The notes under the pieces were generated by a model, which made no database searches, was not told the DNA's origin, and saw only the letters and a list, made by a program, of their open reading frames with translations. The position numbers and the translations under genes are program-made. 7,858 nucleotides of DNA from Bacteroidota bacterium (lineage in GTDB: Bacteria; Bacteroidota; Bacteroidia; UKL13-3): the NCBI GenBank assembly GCA_018883485.1, contig VEQB01000097.1, forward strand, positions 1 through 7,858, written 5' to 3'. Every line of letters begins with the position of its first letter. Positions within the stretch are counted from its first letter, which is position 1. Positions 6,549 to 7,858 of the stretch are shown piece after piece.

Positions 6549-7858
6549 ATGAAATCAATTTTAATTAAAAATGCACTTCTTATTAACGAAGGAGAGCAAT
6601 ATCATGCCGACGTTTACATTAAGGGTTCTTTTATTGAAAGAATTGAAAGGCAAGGCATTAATATGGCAGCAGATGAAGTAATTGATGCCACTGGAAAAAT
6701 TTTAATACCAGGTTTAATAGACGACCAAGTTCATTTTAGGGAGCCTGGCTTAACCCATAAAGGAGATTTATATACAGAGCCCAAATCTGCGGTAGCAGGT
6801 GGCGTTACTTCCTTTATGGAAATGCCAAATACCTTTCCTAGCGCGGTAACACTAGAATTACTAGAACAAAAATATGCACGCGCAGCAACACAAAGTTTGG
6901 CTAATTATAGTTTTTTTATGGGCACTACCAATACCAATTTGGATGAGTTGCTACGCGTAGATGAATCAAAAATTTGTGGTGTAAAAATATTTATGGGTTC
7001 GAGTACAGGAGATATGCTGGTAGACGACCCAAATGCTTTAGAAAGAATTTTTAGTGAAGTAAAAACCATCATAGCCACACATTGTGAAAAAGATCCAATA
7101 GTAAAAGCAAACCAAGCCGAAATTATTTCCAAGCATGGAGAAGCCATTGATGTAACTTGGCATTCAAAAATAAGAAGTGAAGAGGCCTGCTACCTTTCGT
7201 CGAGCTATGCGGTTGATTTAGCTAAAAAACACAATACCAGATTGCATGTTTTGCATATTAGTACAGCCAAAGAGCTATCTCTTTTTGATAAGCATAAACC
7301 TTTGGTAGAGAAGCGTATTACAGCAGAAGCTTGTACACACCATTTGTGGTTTAGTGAGGAGGATTATGCCAGCAAAGGCAATTTTATTAAATGGAATCCT
7401 GCTATTAAGAAGGCGAGTGATAGAGATGCCATTTTACAAGGTTTAATAGATGGCCATATAGATATATTAGCCACAGACCACGCCCCCCATACCTTGGAAG
7501 AAAAGTCTCAAACCTATTTAAAAACACCTTCGGGCGGGCCATTGGTTCAACACACCTTAAATGCTTTAATCCAACTGCACAAAAAAGGTAAGATAAGTTT
7601 AGAAAAAATAATTGAAAAAGCTTGTCATAACCCTGCTATTTTATTTGAGGTAGACCGCAGAGGTTATATCAGAGAAGGATTTTATGCAGATTTGGTATTG
7701 GTAGATTTGAACCAAAAATATACCGTAAATAAGAGCAATATTTTATACAAATGCGGCTGGAGTCCGTTTGAAGGAGAGCAATTTGACTCTGTTGTAACCC
7801 ACACTTTAGTTAACGGAAATGTGGTTTACAGAGAGGGTAAATTTGATGAAAGTACGAG
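6549..7858 (+). CDS. pyrC: Dihydroorotase (3' end beyond the window)
   Basis: Amidohydrolase of pyrimidine synthesis that interconverts N-carbamoyl-aspartate and dihydroorotate in the cytoplasm. The window holds 436 codons with no stop; family members run about 445, so only the last few residues are missing. Seen in order: the start MKSILIKNALLINEGE; PGLIDDQVHFREPGLTHKGD (54-73) with His62 and substrate-binding Arg64; MPNTFPS (92-98) with Asn94; VKIFMGSSTG (145-154), whose Lys146 is placed like the carboxylated metal-bridging lysine of related amidohydrolases; THCE (177-180, His178); LHVLHIST (232-239, His236); ATDHAPHT (308-315, Asp310); and the SGGPLVQHTL block (328-337). The metal site looks intact except that Gln60 stands where the first His of HxH normally lies. 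The ATG at 6549 fits the family start. Divergent from the EamA transporter, 59 bases from its TTG start. Confidence 0.9.
   Translation, partial: MKSILIKNALLINEGEQYHADVYIKGSFIERIERQGINMAADEVIDATGKILIPGLIDDQVHFREPGLTHKGDLYTEPKSAVAGGVTSFMEMPNTFPSAVTLELLEQKYARAATQSLANYSFFMGTTNTNLDELLRVDESKICGVKIFMGSSTGDMLVDDPNALERIFSEVKTIIATHCEKDPIVKANQAEIISKHGEAIDVTWHSKIRSEEACYLSSSYAVDLAKKHNTRLHVLHISTAKELSLFDKHKPLVEKRITAEACTHHLWFSEEDYASKGNFIKWNPAIKKASDRDAILQGLIDGHIDILATDHAPHTLEEKSQTYLKTPSGGPLVQHTLNALIQLHKKGKISLEKIIEKACHNPAILFEVDRRGYIREGFYADLVLVDLNQKYTVNKSNILYKCGWSPFEGEQFDSVVTHTLVNGNVVYREGKFDEST

Noticed and set aside
6905..7147. An open frame of 80 codons on the minus strand
   Set aside because: It lies wholly inside the dihydroorotase gene on the opposite strand, whose family motifs are unbroken; its translation resembles no family I know.
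1..7858. Mobile element, defence island, CRISPR array or biosynthetic cluster
   Set aside because: No transposase, integrase, toxin-antitoxin pair, spaced repeats or modular enzymes are present; all genes are common chromosomal families with similar base composition.

Overview
The window is AT-rich, densely coded chromosomal DNA that looks like a member of the Bacteroidota. Three things point there. The gene families (PdeM, the Bacteroidota-type NA37 nucleoid protein, DUF2911, the HPDYQY glycosyltransferase, and a dihydroorotase of the FFMG/KIFMGSSTG type) are common in that phylum. Shine-Dalgarno sequences are largely missing. Several gene starts are preceded by the phylum-specific promoter pattern TTTG (-33) / TAnnTTTG (-7). 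No mobile elements, CRISPR arrays, tRNAs or rRNAs are visible, and no gene-free stretch exceeds about 60 bases.

Layout. (1) At 3-653 (-) lies pdeM, a metallophosphoesterase of the ligase-associated DNA damage response. It is divergent from a two-gene plus-strand unit at 702-2461: an NdpA/YejK-type nucleoid-associated protein, then, 2 bases later, a GTG-started S4-domain pseudouridine synthase. (2) A membrane-anchored DUF2911 protein (2507-3058, +) has its own textbook Bacteroidota promoter, whose -33 box overlaps the stop codon of the preceding gene. (3) A minus-strand run of four closely spaced genes reads leftwards from 6489 to 3059: an EamA/DMT transporter, YraN, a CitMHS_2/NhaD-type ion transporter and a family-2 glycosyltransferase. 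Its last gene meets DUF2911 tail to tail with no base between the two stop codons. (4) A dihydroorotase (pyrC) starts at 6549 (+), divergent from the transporter, and runs off the right edge about ten residues short of its expected end.

Functionally this is a mosaic of housekeeping and envelope genes: DNA repair, nucleoid and rRNA modification on the left, membrane transport and glycosyl transfer in the middle, pyrimidine synthesis on the right. The neighbours do not form an obvious single pathway, and I see no convincing new system. The points most worth a second look are a Gln in place of the first His of the HxH metal motif in dihydroorotase, a promoter-supported TTG start for the EamA transporter, and the zero-spacer convergent junction with a possible terminator inside coding sequence.
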